Positions 25,007 through 33,179 of a stretch of DNA of 64,000 nt are shown here, one piece after another. Numbering within the stretch: position 1 is the first letter of the stretch; every line of letters begins with the position of its first letter. Under the pieces are notes generated by a model that ran no database searches, was not told where the DNA came from, and saw only the letters and a list, made by a program, of their open reading frames with translations. Where the stretch lies: the NCBI GenBank assembly GCA_019637295.1, contig JAHBVX010000011.1, forward strand, positions 177,470 to 241,469, written 5' to 3'. The DNA is from Polyangiaceae bacterium. GTDB lineage: Bacteria > Myxococcota_A > Polyangia > Polyangiales > Polyangiaceae. The position numbers were made by a program, and so were the translations under genes.

Positions 25007-26464
25007 ATGGCCAACGAGGGGCGCCCCGCAGGACTGACCGACGCACCGGCGCCTGGGGTGGATCGCGAAGGCGTCACGCGCGATGAGCAGTCGCCGCTGC
25101 GCAACCTCGAGGAGCGTACCCTCGTGCTGGTCGACGTCGCCGACAGCGCGGTGCAGCTCCGCGCGCCCGACACGCCTCCGCCGACGCTCCGCTCCTCCGC
25201 CGAGGCGCCGCTGCCGTCCGGGCGCTTCGAGGAGCAGGGCGAGCTCGCGCGCGGCGGCATGGGCTCGATTCACAAGGTCCTGGACCGGCGCATCTGGCGC
25301 ACCGTGGCGGTCAAGCGCCTGCACGCGGCCGCGAAGATGGTGCCAGGCGCCAGCGCGCGTTTCCTCGAGGAGGCGCAGATCACTGGTCAGCTCGACCATC
25401 CCAACATCGTCCCCGTGCACGACCTCGAGCTCGACGACCAGGGGCGCCCCACATCGTTCAGCATGAAGCTCGTGCGGGGCAAGACGCTGCGCACCCTGGC
25501 GGAGGAAGCCCACGCGCAAGGCCTGTCGCCGGCCCACCTCGAAGCCTTCGTGGGCGCGCTCATCAAGGTGTGCGAGGCGGTCGCGTTCGCCCACAGTCGT
25601 GGCGTGATCCACCGCGACATCAAGCCGGACAACGTGATGATGGGCACGCACGGCCAGGTCTACGTGATGGACTGGGGCATCGCCTTCGTGCAGTCGGCCA
25701 CGCGCAGCCAGGCGCCCCGGGTGGACACCCTCACGCTACCGGACGACCCCGAGGAGCGCACCAGCGGTGAGCGCGTACTGGGGACGCCGGCGTACATGGC
25801 GCCAGAGCAAGCGGCGGGGGACGAGAGCGCGATCGACGGACGCACGGACGTGTTCGGGATCGGCGGCACCCTGTACCGCATCTTGACGGGGCGTCCCCCC
25901 TTCGCCGCTCCGTCGGGTGGTCGCGCGCTGGAGCTCGCGCGGGCGGGTGTGGTACCTCCGCCCGAGAAGGCGGCGCAGGGAGTGCGGCTGCCGCCGGGGC
26001 TGTGCCGCATCGCCGAGCGCGCGCTGGCCAAGAGTCCAGACGACCGCTACCCGTCGGTCAACGAGCTCAAGCACGCCCTCGAGGACTTCCTGCGCGGGGG
26101 TGGCTGGTTTCGCAGCCTGCGTTTCAAGGCGGGCACCGTCATCGTCCGCGAGGGGGACGAGCCCGACGCCGCGTACATCATCATCTCGGGGCGCGTGGAG
26201 GCCTACAAGTGGCGGGGCAGCGAGAAGCAGAGCTTGCGCATCATGGGGGCCGGCGAGGCGTTCGGAGAGACCAGCATCTTCGCCGCTCGCGCGCGCGCCG
26301 CGAGCGTCGTCGCGTTGGACGATGTGGAAGTGACCGAGGTCACGGCCGAGACCCTCGAGCGCGAGTGTCGCAAGAACCCTTGGCTGCGCACCCTACTGGC
26401 CGCGCTCGCCGAGCGCTTCCTGGACTTGGACCAGCAGCTGACCCGCTTGCGCAGCGGTGACTGA
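25007..26464 (+). CDS. Ser/Thr protein kinase with cyclic-nucleotide-binding domain
   Basis: A 485-residue two-domain protein. Kinase part: ARGGMGSIHK loop (81-90), AVKRL Lys103, IHRDIKPDN (201-209), then DWG (222-224) in place of the usual DFG, and GTPAYMAPE (259-267). From about residue 365 it has a cNMP-binding domain: FKAGTVIVREGDEPDAAYII, ISGRVEAY, and a phosphate-binding cassette AFGETSIFAARARAASVVAL with the expected Glu and Arg. This arrangement suggests control of phosphorylation by cAMP, cGMP or a related ligand. The first 70 residues look disordered. GAGGACC precedes the ATG. Confidence 0.93.
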   Translation: MANEGRPAGLTDAPAPGVDREGVTRDEQSPLRNLEERTLVLVDVADSAVQLRAPDTPPPTLRSSAEAPLPSGRFEEQGELARGGMGSIHKVLDRRIWRTVAVKRLHAAAKMVPGASARFLEEAQITGQLDHPNIVPVHDLELDDQGRPTSFSMKLVRGKTLRTLAEEAHAQGLSPAHLEAFVGALIKVCEAVAFAHSRGVIHRDIKPDNVMMGTHGQVYVMDWGIAFVQSATRSQAPRVDTLTLPDDPEERTSGERVLGTPAYMAPEQAAGDESAIDGRTDVFGIGGTLYRILTGRPPFAAPSGGRALELARAGVVPPPEKAAQGVRLPPGLCRIAERALAKSPDDRYPSVNELKHALEDFLRGGGWFRSLRFKAGTVIVREGDEPDAAYIIISGRVEAYKWRGSEKQSLRIMGAGEAFGETSIFAARARAASVVALDDVEVTEVTAETLERECRKNPWLRTLLAALAERFLDLDQQLTRLRSGD

Positions 26465-26514
26465 CTCGAGCGCCCTTGACAGCCAGCGGTCGAGGCGGAA
26501 AGAACGGCCCCGGG

Positions 26515-27087
26515 ATGCTTGCTCTGCAGAACCCTACCCCCGAGGAGTGGACCCGCGTCGTGCTCGCGGACTTCGACTCGTTCTTGATCGATCACGCGGC
26601 CTGCGAGCGCAAGGCCAGCGCGACGGGGCTGTCCCTCGTGGTGAAATACCCGGATCGCGCTGAGATGCTGGAGCCGCTGATCGAGTTCGCCCGCGAGGAG
26701 CTGGAGCACTTTCACATCGTCTACCGGCTGTGTCGGGACCGCGGGCTGGTGATGGCCGATGACTACCGCGACCCGTACGTGCGCGGGCTGCGGGAGCTCA
26801 TTCGGACCGCCTCGGACAAGACCCTCCTCGATCGCCTGCTGGTGGCGTCCGTCGTCGAAGCGCGCGGCTGCGAGCGACTGGGTCTCGTGGCCGAGCGCGT
26901 CTCGGAGCCCGAGCTGGCGGCGACCTACCGGGAGCTCACGCGGGCAGAGTCCCGCCATCGAGGCCTCTTCGTGCGGTTGGCCAAGCTCTATTACCCGGAA
27001 CCGGAAGTGCTCGAGCGCGCGGGCGAGCTGTACGCCGCGGAGGGGGCGCTGATCCAGAGCTTGCCCCTCCGCGCTGCCGTGCATTGA
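26515..27087 (+). CDS. miaE: tRNA-(ms2io6A37)-hydroxylase
   Basis: A ferritin-like diiron monooxygenase that hydroxylates the isopentenyl side chain of 2-methylthio-isopentenyladenosine at position 37 of tRNAs reading U-starting codons. The 190-residue product shows SFLIDHAACERKASATGLSL with the first Glu ligand (31), EFAREELEHFH (Glu62, His65) and the second pair in VVEARGCERL (about 116-120) and RAESRHRG (Glu145, His148). The ATG at 26515 was chosen because LQNPTPEEW matches the usual N-terminus; a TTG 39 bp upstream is also open. The stop overlaps the next ATG (TGATG). Its upstream enzymes MiaA and MiaB are not in the window. Confidence 0.9.
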   Translation: MLALQNPTPEEWTRVVLADFDSFLIDHAACERKASATGLSLVVKYPDRAEMLEPLIEFAREELEHFHIVYRLCRDRGLVMADDYRDPYVRGLRELIRTASDKTLLDRLLVASVVEARGCERLGLVAERVSEPELAATYRELTRAESRHRGLFVRLAKLYYPEPEVLERAGELYAAEGALIQSLPLRAAVH

Positions 27088-28511
27088 TGGCGCGGCACAA
27101 GGAGTCGCTCGTCCCGCGTTATCTGGAGCGCTACGCCACGAAGCAGTGGGCGGTTGCGCGCCGGGTGCAGGGCACCTTCGAGCACGTGCTGGTCGTCCCT
27201 GCTCTGAACGAGCGCGTGGGCCTGCTCGACGGGTACCGGCAGGCTGCGCGCGCAGCCCCGGGGCCGGTCCTGGTCATCCTCGTGGTCAACGCCCATGACG
27301 CAGTGCCGGCAGAGTGGCTGCTCGGCAACCAGCGACTGCTCGCGCAGCTCGCGGCTCTGGGCCCCGCGGCGCACCTCGCCGAGGGCGCGGTCCAGATCGC
27401 CGATCGGGACTTCAGCGTGCTGGCGCTGGACCGCAGCAGCGCGGGCCTCCGGGTGCCCCGCGAGCAAGGCGTCGGGTTGGCTCGCCGCATCGGTGCCGAC
27501 ATCGCGCTGGGCCTGTGGTGGCTCGGGCGACTGGGGTCGCCCTGGATCGCGACCACGGACGCCGACGCTTGGCTGCCGCCCGAGTTCTTTCACACCCTCG
27601 CGCACGCACCCGGGGACGCGGCGCTGCTCGCTCACCCCTATGTCCACGGCCGCAGCTCCGACCCGCGGCTCGACGCAGCCTACGCCGCGTACGAGCTCTG
27701 GCTCCGCTATCATGTGCTTGGGCTCCGCTGGGCCCGATCGCCCTATGCGTTGCACACCCTCGGCAGCACGTTGAGCGTGGCGGCCGGCGCCTACGCCGCG
27801 GTGCGCGGCTTTCCCAAGCGGGCGGCTGGCGAGGACTTTCACCTGGTCGCCAAGCTGCTCAAGGTGGGAAGGGTTCACTGCCCCCGCACCCCGCCCATCG
27901 TGCTCGAGGCGCGCGCCTCTGCGCGGGTCCCCTTCGGCACCGGGCCCGGCGTGCAGCGGGTAGCCCAGGCGCTCGACACCGCCGCCGGCTTCTCGCTGCT
28001 CGCGCCGGAGGCGTTCTCAGCCCTGCGCCGCGTGCTCGATGCGCTCGACGAGGTGGCCGCCAGCGGCTCACCCTGGGCGCTCGAGCGCGTGCTCGGCGAC
28101 GGCTCGCTGCCGCAGGCATGCTGCCGGGTGCTCGAGGCAAGCGGGCTGCCCAGCGAGGCCCAGCAGCTGGGCCGCCACGCTCATGGCGCCGAGTCCCGCC
28201 GCCGTCGCCTCCACGACCGCTTCGACGCGCTCGCGTCCCTCCGGCTGCTCCACGCGGCGCGGGACGGGGGCTTGGGCACGCTGCCCTGGCGAGAGGCCCT
28301 CGCCCGGGCGCCGTTCACCCCCGCTCTCCCGGTTGGTCTGTCAGGAATCGACCCAGTTCACGCCGGCGAAGCCGGCCCGCGTGGGGTGGGGCCCCAACGA
28401 ATTGACTTCGTTGGGGCGGGGAGGCGCGCTGTCGATCTTTCGACAGCTCTTGAGCTGCGCGCCGCGCTCGACGCCATGCGCTCGCTCGACGCGCCGTCCC
28501 TCGCGCCGTGA
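27087..28511 (+). CDS. Glycosyltransferase-2-like protein with repeat-derived C-terminus
   Basis: A 474-residue protein. The N-terminal half has a GT-A (family 2) fold: HVLVVPALNERVGLLDGYRQ, VLVILVVNAHDAVP, and the acidic metal-binding motif ATTDADAWLPPEFF near residue 153. A later GEDFHLVAKLLKVGRV fits the family's acceptor-side Glu-Asp. No membrane helix follows, so it is soluble. Residues of about 416-455 are encoded by a dispersed hairpin repeat, which also occurs outside genes, so the original gene may have been shorter and lost its native stop. It overlaps miaE by one base. Confidence 0.8.
   Translation: MARHKESLVPRYLERYATKQWAVARRVQGTFEHVLVVPALNERVGLLDGYRQAARAAPGPVLVILVVNAHDAVPAEWLLGNQRLLAQLAALGPAAHLAEGAVQIADRDFSVLALDRSSAGLRVPREQGVGLARRIGADIALGLWWLGRLGSPWIATTDADAWLPPEFFHTLAHAPGDAALLAHPYVHGRSSDPRLDAAYAAYELWLRYHVLGLRWARSPYALHTLGSTLSVAAGAYAAVRGFPKRAAGEDFHLVAKLLKVGRVHCPRTPPIVLEARASARVPFGTGPGVQRVAQALDTAAGFSLLAPEAFSALRRVLDALDEVAASGSPWALERVLGDGSLPQACCRVLEASGLPSEAQQLGRHAHGAESRRRRLHDRFDALASLRLLHAARDGGLGTLPWREALARAPFTPALPVGLSGIDPVHAGEAGPRGVGPQRIDFVGAGRRAVDLSTALELRAALDAMRSLDAPSLAP
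28334..28452 (+). repeat. Dispersed hairpin-rich repeat, copy 2 (inside a coding region)
   Basis: A 119-bp copy starting GGTCTGTCAGGAATCGAC. It lacks about 28 bp present in the other two copies, from the second arm of the GGGGAGGC hairpin to the start of the terminal hairpin. In the CCCC-AACGAA / TTCGTT-GGGG stem the paired bases differ from copy 3 in a way that keeps or improves pairing. It lies in frame within the 3' end of the glycosyltransferase gene. Confidence 0.88.
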
Positions 28512-28624
28512 GTGTCGCCCGCGCGACACAGCCGTCTGGTTCACGGCAAAAGCCCCTGAGCAGCCGAGATCCCGCAATTCTCCGGGGTCTCTTGGAGGCA
28601 CGGCTGTTGCTTCGGGTCGCGTCG

Positions 28625-30400
28625 ATGGCTCGCGCGCTCCGGACGACCCTCGGCCTGCTGACGCTCGTCGCCTCTGTCGCGGCGGCGACGCCGCTGCAGG
28701 CGGCCGGCCGGCTCATCGGGCCGTTTGGGAGCGCCCCAGCGGCGGAGCGGGTGGAGCTCGCGCTGTCCGCCGGCACCACCCGCCACACCGTCTGGCTGTC
28801 CGCGACGCTCACCCCGTCCGGACCACGCTTTGCCTGGGTGCTGCCCGTCACGCCCGGCACTCGCGTCGACGCCGCGGGCAACGCCTTCCTCGAGGCCCTC
28901 GATGACGCCACCGCGACGCGCATCGCGCCGCCCGTCGGGACCCCCTCGTGCGGCAACTCGGGCCCGCCTGCCACCCAGAGCACCGCGGCCGAGTCCGACG
29001 TGGCCCGCATCTTCCCGACCCACGTCAGTCAGGTGTCGAACCTCACCGAGCTGCAGGCCGAGGTCGCCGCCGTCGGACTGGCGCTCACGCAGCAGGACGT
29101 GCAGCGGCTCGCGCCCCACGCTGACGGCAGTTTCCTGCTGCTGACCTACGAGTCTTCCGGGAAGCGAGTGCGCACCGATGCGTTGCGACTGACGGTGCCC
29201 GGCTCGGCGCCCCCGCTAGCCACCGGGCTGTTGGCGGGCTCGAGCACGACCGAGCTGGTCAGCCATGTACTCTCGGACGAGCGCGCGCGACTCCAGGGAG
29301 AGGAGCTGTCCGCCGCCGACCTGTCGCCCACCTGGCTCGGCAAGTCCGGTCGCAGCGACTACCTGGAGCTGCGCGGGCAGTGGCTGGCCGCGGGGCCGGG
29401 TGGTCGCTTCGTCGTGGAGGCCAGCGGCGCCTCGGCGCTGTTTCAGTGGACGCTGCTGCCCGGGCAAGCTGCGGCGATCGCGCCGGCGGTGCATGGCTAC
29501 TTCACGCGCACGTTCTTGCTGGGCCAGTCACCCGCGGCGGACGCGTGCCTCATGAACGTCTGGGCAGCGCGGGAGGCGGGCAAGCTCGGCGCGGTCGTGT
29601 CGCGCTACTGCCCTCCCGCGACGCTCGGCACCGTACCCGGCGCCGAGCTCGAGTGCGACGCGAACGCCGGCGCGGGCCAGACCGCGGCTAGCGAGCTGGT
29701 CTGCGGACAGGCTGACGACGTCGCCGCCGCCTTGGCCGAGCACAACGCGGCCAGCCTGCGCGTCACTCGTCACGTCAGCGCCCTCGCCGCTGCCGCACCT
29801 GCCAGCGTCGCCATCGAGTCGGGCGGCAAGGCGGGCGTAGGCGTCGTCGTCACGGCGTCGGGCGTCGAGCTCGAGGGCTGCACCACGGGCGCCGGGGGCG
29901 GCGGACCTGGCGTCGGCTCCGGAGGGTCCCACGGCGGCTCGGGCTGGCCGCTGCCGGGGCCAGAGGAGCCTGTACCCCCGCCCGTCTACGAGCAGCAGCC
30001 GAGCACGGACGTGGGCATCTACTGCGGGGGTTCCAGCGAGAGCTCGGGCACCTGTAGCGGCGACTCGTCGTCGTCGAGCGGGGACGGGGCGTGCTCCGGT
30101 GACTCCTCGTCGTCGAGTAGCGACAGCGACTGCGGCGGCGACTCGTCGTCGAGCAGCAGCGACGGCGCGTGCAGCGGCGACTCGGGCGGCTCGGGGGAAG
30201 CGTGCAGCGGAGACTCCTCCAGCAGCTCTGGCTCGGGCTGCTCGGGCGACAGCGGCGGCAGCAGTGGCTGCTCGGGGGGCTCCGGCTCTGGCGGCGACTG
30301 CCGGATAGGGCGCCAACGACCCCGGGCGCCGGTGCTGGTTCTTGGGCTCGCGCTGCTGGGGTTCGTCCTTCGGCGGCGTCACCGGCGTCCGCGGCGCTAG
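28625..30400 (+). CDS. DUF2330-like protein with Cys/Ser tail and MYXO-CTERM-like anchor
   Basis: A 591-residue exported protein: signal MARALRTTLGLLTLVASVAA, cleavage near LQA-AG. The N-terminal half resembles DUF2330 (HTVWLSATLTPSGPRFAWVL then PVTPGTRVDAAGNAFLEAL). From about residue 475 a low-complexity tail repeats Cys-Ser/Gly-Gly-Asp followed by runs of Ser, with at least eight Cys. The end (GGDCRIGRQRPRAP, a hydrophobic helix VLVLGLALLGFVL, then RRRHRRPRR) matches the Cys, membrane helix, Arg-cluster order of MYXO-CTERM surface-sorting signals. The protein is therefore probably displayed on the cell surface. Start 28625 begins the signal peptide. Confidence 0.82.
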   Translation: MARALRTTLGLLTLVASVAAATPLQAAGRLIGPFGSAPAAERVELALSAGTTRHTVWLSATLTPSGPRFAWVLPVTPGTRVDAAGNAFLEALDDATATRIAPPVGTPSCGNSGPPATQSTAAESDVARIFPTHVSQVSNLTELQAEVAAVGLALTQQDVQRLAPHADGSFLLLTYESSGKRVRTDALRLTVPGSAPPLATGLLAGSSTTELVSHVLSDERARLQGEELSAADLSPTWLGKSGRSDYLELRGQWLAAGPGGRFVVEASGASALFQWTLLPGQAAAIAPAVHGYFTRTFLLGQSPAADACLMNVWAAREAGKLGAVVSRYCPPATLGTVPGAELECDANAGAGQTAASELVCGQADDVAAALAEHNAASLRVTRHVSALAAAAPASVAIESGGKAGVGVVVTASGVELEGCTTGAGGGGPGVGSGGSHGGSGWPLPGPEEPVPPPVYEQQPSTDVGIYCGGSSESSGTCSGDSSSSSGDGACSGDSSSSSSDSDCGGDSSSSSSDGACSGDSGGSGEACSGDSSSSSGSGCSGDSGGSSGCSGGSGSGGDCRIGRQRPRAPVLVLGLALLGFVLRRRHRRPRR

Positions 30401-30408
30401 GGCGGTGT

Positions 30409-30420
30409 CCCCCGCGGGGG
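30409..30420. other. GC palindrome after the DUF2330-like gene
   Basis: CCCCCGCGGGGG, a perfect palindrome without loop, 9 bp after the stop codon and 26 bp before the next ATG. It might slow transcription between the two genes or be an operator; the support is weak. Confidence 0.25.
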
Positions 30421-30446
30421 GGTTCCTACGCTAGGCTTGCGCCGGT

Positions 30447-33179
30447 ATGGCCGAGCCGGCGGCGGGCAGTGTCGAGTATGCGAAGCGACGCATCGGTGAG
30501 ATGGTCGCCGGCCGTTGGCCGCTGATCCGCCTGCGTGGCATCGGCGGTATGGCGGCGGTGTACGAGAGCCACGACTCGCAGGGCAAGGCCGTAGCCATCA
30601 AGATCCTGCACAGCGACTTCTCGAGCAACGAGAGCATCAAGAACCGGTTCCTTCGTGAAGCTCAGCTGACCCAAGCGGTGAGCCATCCGGGCAGCGTGTC
30701 GGTGTTCGAGGAAGGCGTCAGCGACGCGGGTGATCCCTACTTCGTGATGGAACTGCTCGAGGGGGTGACCTTGGACCGGCTCTGGAAGCGCCACTCGAAG
30801 AAGCTCCCGGTCGAGTACGCGTTGGAGATCGCAGACCGCGTGCTCGACTTCCTGTCCGAGTGCCACGCGCAGGGTATCGTTCATCGGGATCTGAAGCCGT
30901 CGAACGTATTCGTGACCGACGAGGGCCTGGTCAAGGTCATCGACTTCGGAGTCGCGCGCAAGCGAGAAGCCGGAGTGGATCCGACCCTGGTGGGGACGGC
31001 CCTGGGTACGCCCGCGTACATGGCCCCCGAGCAGGCGTTGGGCTCGGCCGAGCGAGTGGACGCCCGGAGCGACATCTTCAGCGTGGGCGCGCTACTGCAC
31101 ACCCTGATCACCGGCCAGCGACTGCACGAGGGGCGCTCGCACCAGGAGGCCTTCGTGCTCGCGGCGACCCGACCTGCGCCGTCGGTAGCGCGCGTGGCGC
31201 CGGAGCTCGCCCCGGAGGTCGTCGCGCTGATTGATCGCGCGCTGTCCTGGGACCCCCGCAATCGTCCACAGACGGCCGCGGAGATGCGCGGGCAGGTCGC
31301 CGGAGTGCTCGAGGTCTTGCGCGGCGCTGGCAGCCGGCCGAAGGCCGCGCCCGAGCGGGCTGCCCGCAGCGAGCTGCTCGCGGCCATCGCCGAAGTGGGC
31401 GGTGATGGTCCCCGAGCCGCCTCGGAGGAGGACGAGCGCATCGGTGCTCTCGCCCACGAGGTCTTCAGCCGCGTGGAGAAGGCGCTCTCTACCGTTCGCC
31501 AGTATGGTTGGGAGCACGCGGTCACGCAGGGGCACATGCAGACGGTTCATGCCTTGATCGACGCCACTCTCGCGCAGGAGCCCAGCGCGCTGACTTGGGC
31601 TGTGCAGCCGCACTCCTTCGCTCGTCGCGGGGTGCTGCTCTGGGAGCCGCTCCACCCCTTCGATGACATTCCCTACAACCTGTTCGCGAGTGGGTTTCGC
31701 GAGTTCTGTCTCAGCCCGGGGCTCACCGTAGAGGAGATCCGCGCGCTGCTCGACCTCATGCGGCGGGACCCTATGCGGGACTTCGCGCCGGAAGACGACC
31801 TGGCGACGGCCTTCTGGGAGAAGCAACTGCCACACGTGAGCTATCGGGTCGTCTCGAGCTTTCTGGCAGTGACGGCGACGGACGACGGCGCACGCGAAGC
31901 GTTCGACGAGATCGCTGACGCTGCCCGGCAGGCCATCGGGCAGCGCAAGCGGCGTCGGGGTGCGGGAAACCTGGATCTCGAGCCGGTAGCGCTCGAGGAG
32001 CAGGCGGCCATGATTGCGGCCCGTCAGGTCGCGCTCCGGGCGCTGCGCGCGGACTCCGCGCTCGCGCTCGAACCCGCGAAGCGTCAGGTCATCGCGCGCT
32101 CCCTGGACATGCCCGAGCGCGAGTGGAACGCGCGCTTCGTCGCGGTGCTCGCGCACGCCATCGTGGATGCGCGCAGGGACGGCGAGCTCGAGCTGTGTGC
32201 CATGCCCCTGCGGGCCACGCTGCATGAGCACGCAGCCTTGGACACGCTGATGACCGGCCTCTCGCTCGTGGCTCACGTGCTGGTGAGCGTCGCGGAACGC
32301 GGCGGGCACGAGGCGCGAAGGGATGTCGTTCAGGCGCTGTTCGATCAAGGAACGCTCAATCTCGTGCTGCGGCTCTTGACGCGGGCGGCGCTGGAGAGCG
32401 AGCGCGAGCGCTACGCTCGGGCGGCCCCCTTTGTGGACGAGTTGCTCGCGGACATCGGCGGGGAGCACTTTGGCGTCGTGCTCGACGCCCTCGGACGCAC
32501 GGACGTGGATGAGGTTCGGGAGGCACTGACTCGCTACCTGCAGCGTCACGCGGCGGGTAACGAGCAGGCGCTGGGCCAGATGCTGGCGGACGCCGACCTG
32601 AACAAGGGTCGCTCGGTGCTGGCCATCTTGGGGCGCCTCGACAGCGAAGCGGCGCGCGCTGCCCTCAAGAGCGTGGAGCACAATCCATCGGCTGAGCTGC
32701 GAGTCGAAGCGGTCGCTGTTCGCGCGGCGCACAACGTCGAGGGGCTACGGGACGAGCTGTCCGAGTTGGTCAAGAACCCCGAGCCTTCGGTTCGCGTCGC
32801 CGCCCTACGCACCATGCAGCGTTACCGGGTCAAGGAGGCGGGACCGCCGCTGGTGCAGCACATCAGTCACAGCTCGTTCAACAGGCTGCCCATGGATGAG
32901 CGGCGCCTCGCCTTCGAGACCTTGTGGGAGCTCTCGCCGGTCCGCGCCGAGGCGCTGGCCCTGGACATCGCTGGCCGGGCGTCCCTGATCACCCGCGAGA
33001 GCGTGGACGACACGCGCATCGTCGCCATCGACGTGCTCGAGCAACGCAGTCAGTCGGGCGATGTGCTCGCCGCTCTGCTCAAGGCCGCAGACAAGTGGTC
33101 CAACTCCGCTGCGGTGCGGTCCGCCGCGGGCCGCGCCGCCGCCAACCTGCGTCAGCGCCTCGGAGGTTCGGTTGCTTGA
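30447..33179 (+). CDS. Ser/Thr protein kinase with HEAT-like C-terminal half
   Basis: A 910-residue protein. The kinase domain occupies residues 20-295: LRGIGGMAAVYE (29-40), VAIKI Lys52, HRDLKPSN (146-153), DFG (166-168), GTPAYMAPE (187-195). The remaining 600 residues are almost all helical. The last 250 look like HEAT/armadillo repeats: GRSVLAILGRLDSEAARAAL, LRVEAVAVRAAHNVEGLRDE, VRVAALRTMQRYRVKEAGPP, RIVAIDVLEQRSQSGDVLAA. These repeats form scaffolds for protein binding. It overlaps the next gene by 8 bp, and the third gene begins 9 bp after that, so kinase, PATAN protein and zinc-histone form one unit. Confidence 0.92.
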   Translation: MAEPAAGSVEYAKRRIGEMVAGRWPLIRLRGIGGMAAVYESHDSQGKAVAIKILHSDFSSNESIKNRFLREAQLTQAVSHPGSVSVFEEGVSDAGDPYFVMELLEGVTLDRLWKRHSKKLPVEYALEIADRVLDFLSECHAQGIVHRDLKPSNVFVTDEGLVKVIDFGVARKREAGVDPTLVGTALGTPAYMAPEQALGSAERVDARSDIFSVGALLHTLITGQRLHEGRSHQEAFVLAATRPAPSVARVAPELAPEVVALIDRALSWDPRNRPQTAAEMRGQVAGVLEVLRGAGSRPKAAPERAARSELLAAIAEVGGDGPRAASEEDERIGALAHEVFSRVEKALSTVRQYGWEHAVTQGHMQTVHALIDATLAQEPSALTWAVQPHSFARRGVLLWEPLHPFDDIPYNLFASGFREFCLSPGLTVEEIRALLDLMRRDPMRDFAPEDDLATAFWEKQLPHVSYRVVSSFLAVTATDDGAREAFDEIADAARQAIGQRKRRRGAGNLDLEPVALEEQAAMIAARQVALRALRADSALALEPAKRQVIARSLDMPEREWNARFVAVLAHAIVDARRDGELELCAMPLRATLHEHAALDTLMTGLSLVAHVLVSVAERGGHEARRDVVQALFDQGTLNLVLRLLTRAALESERERYARAAPFVDELLADIGGEHFGVVLDALGRTDVDEVREALTRYLQRHAAGNEQALGQMLADADLNKGRSVLAILGRLDSEAARAALKSVEHNPSAELRVEAVAVRAAHNVEGLRDELSELVKNPEPSVRVAALRTMQRYRVKEAGPPLVQHISHSSFNRLPMDERRLAFETLWELSPVRAEALALDIAGRASLITRESVDDTRIVAIDVLEQRSQSGDVLAALLKAADKWSNSAAVRSAAGRAAANLRQRLGGSVA

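Noticed and set aside
23586..25046. A 486-residue minus-strand frame opposite the hot-dog and esterase genes
   Set aside because: It lies opposite two well-supported genes and is rich in Arg, His and Gln, as expected of a reverse-strand shadow in GC-rich DNA.
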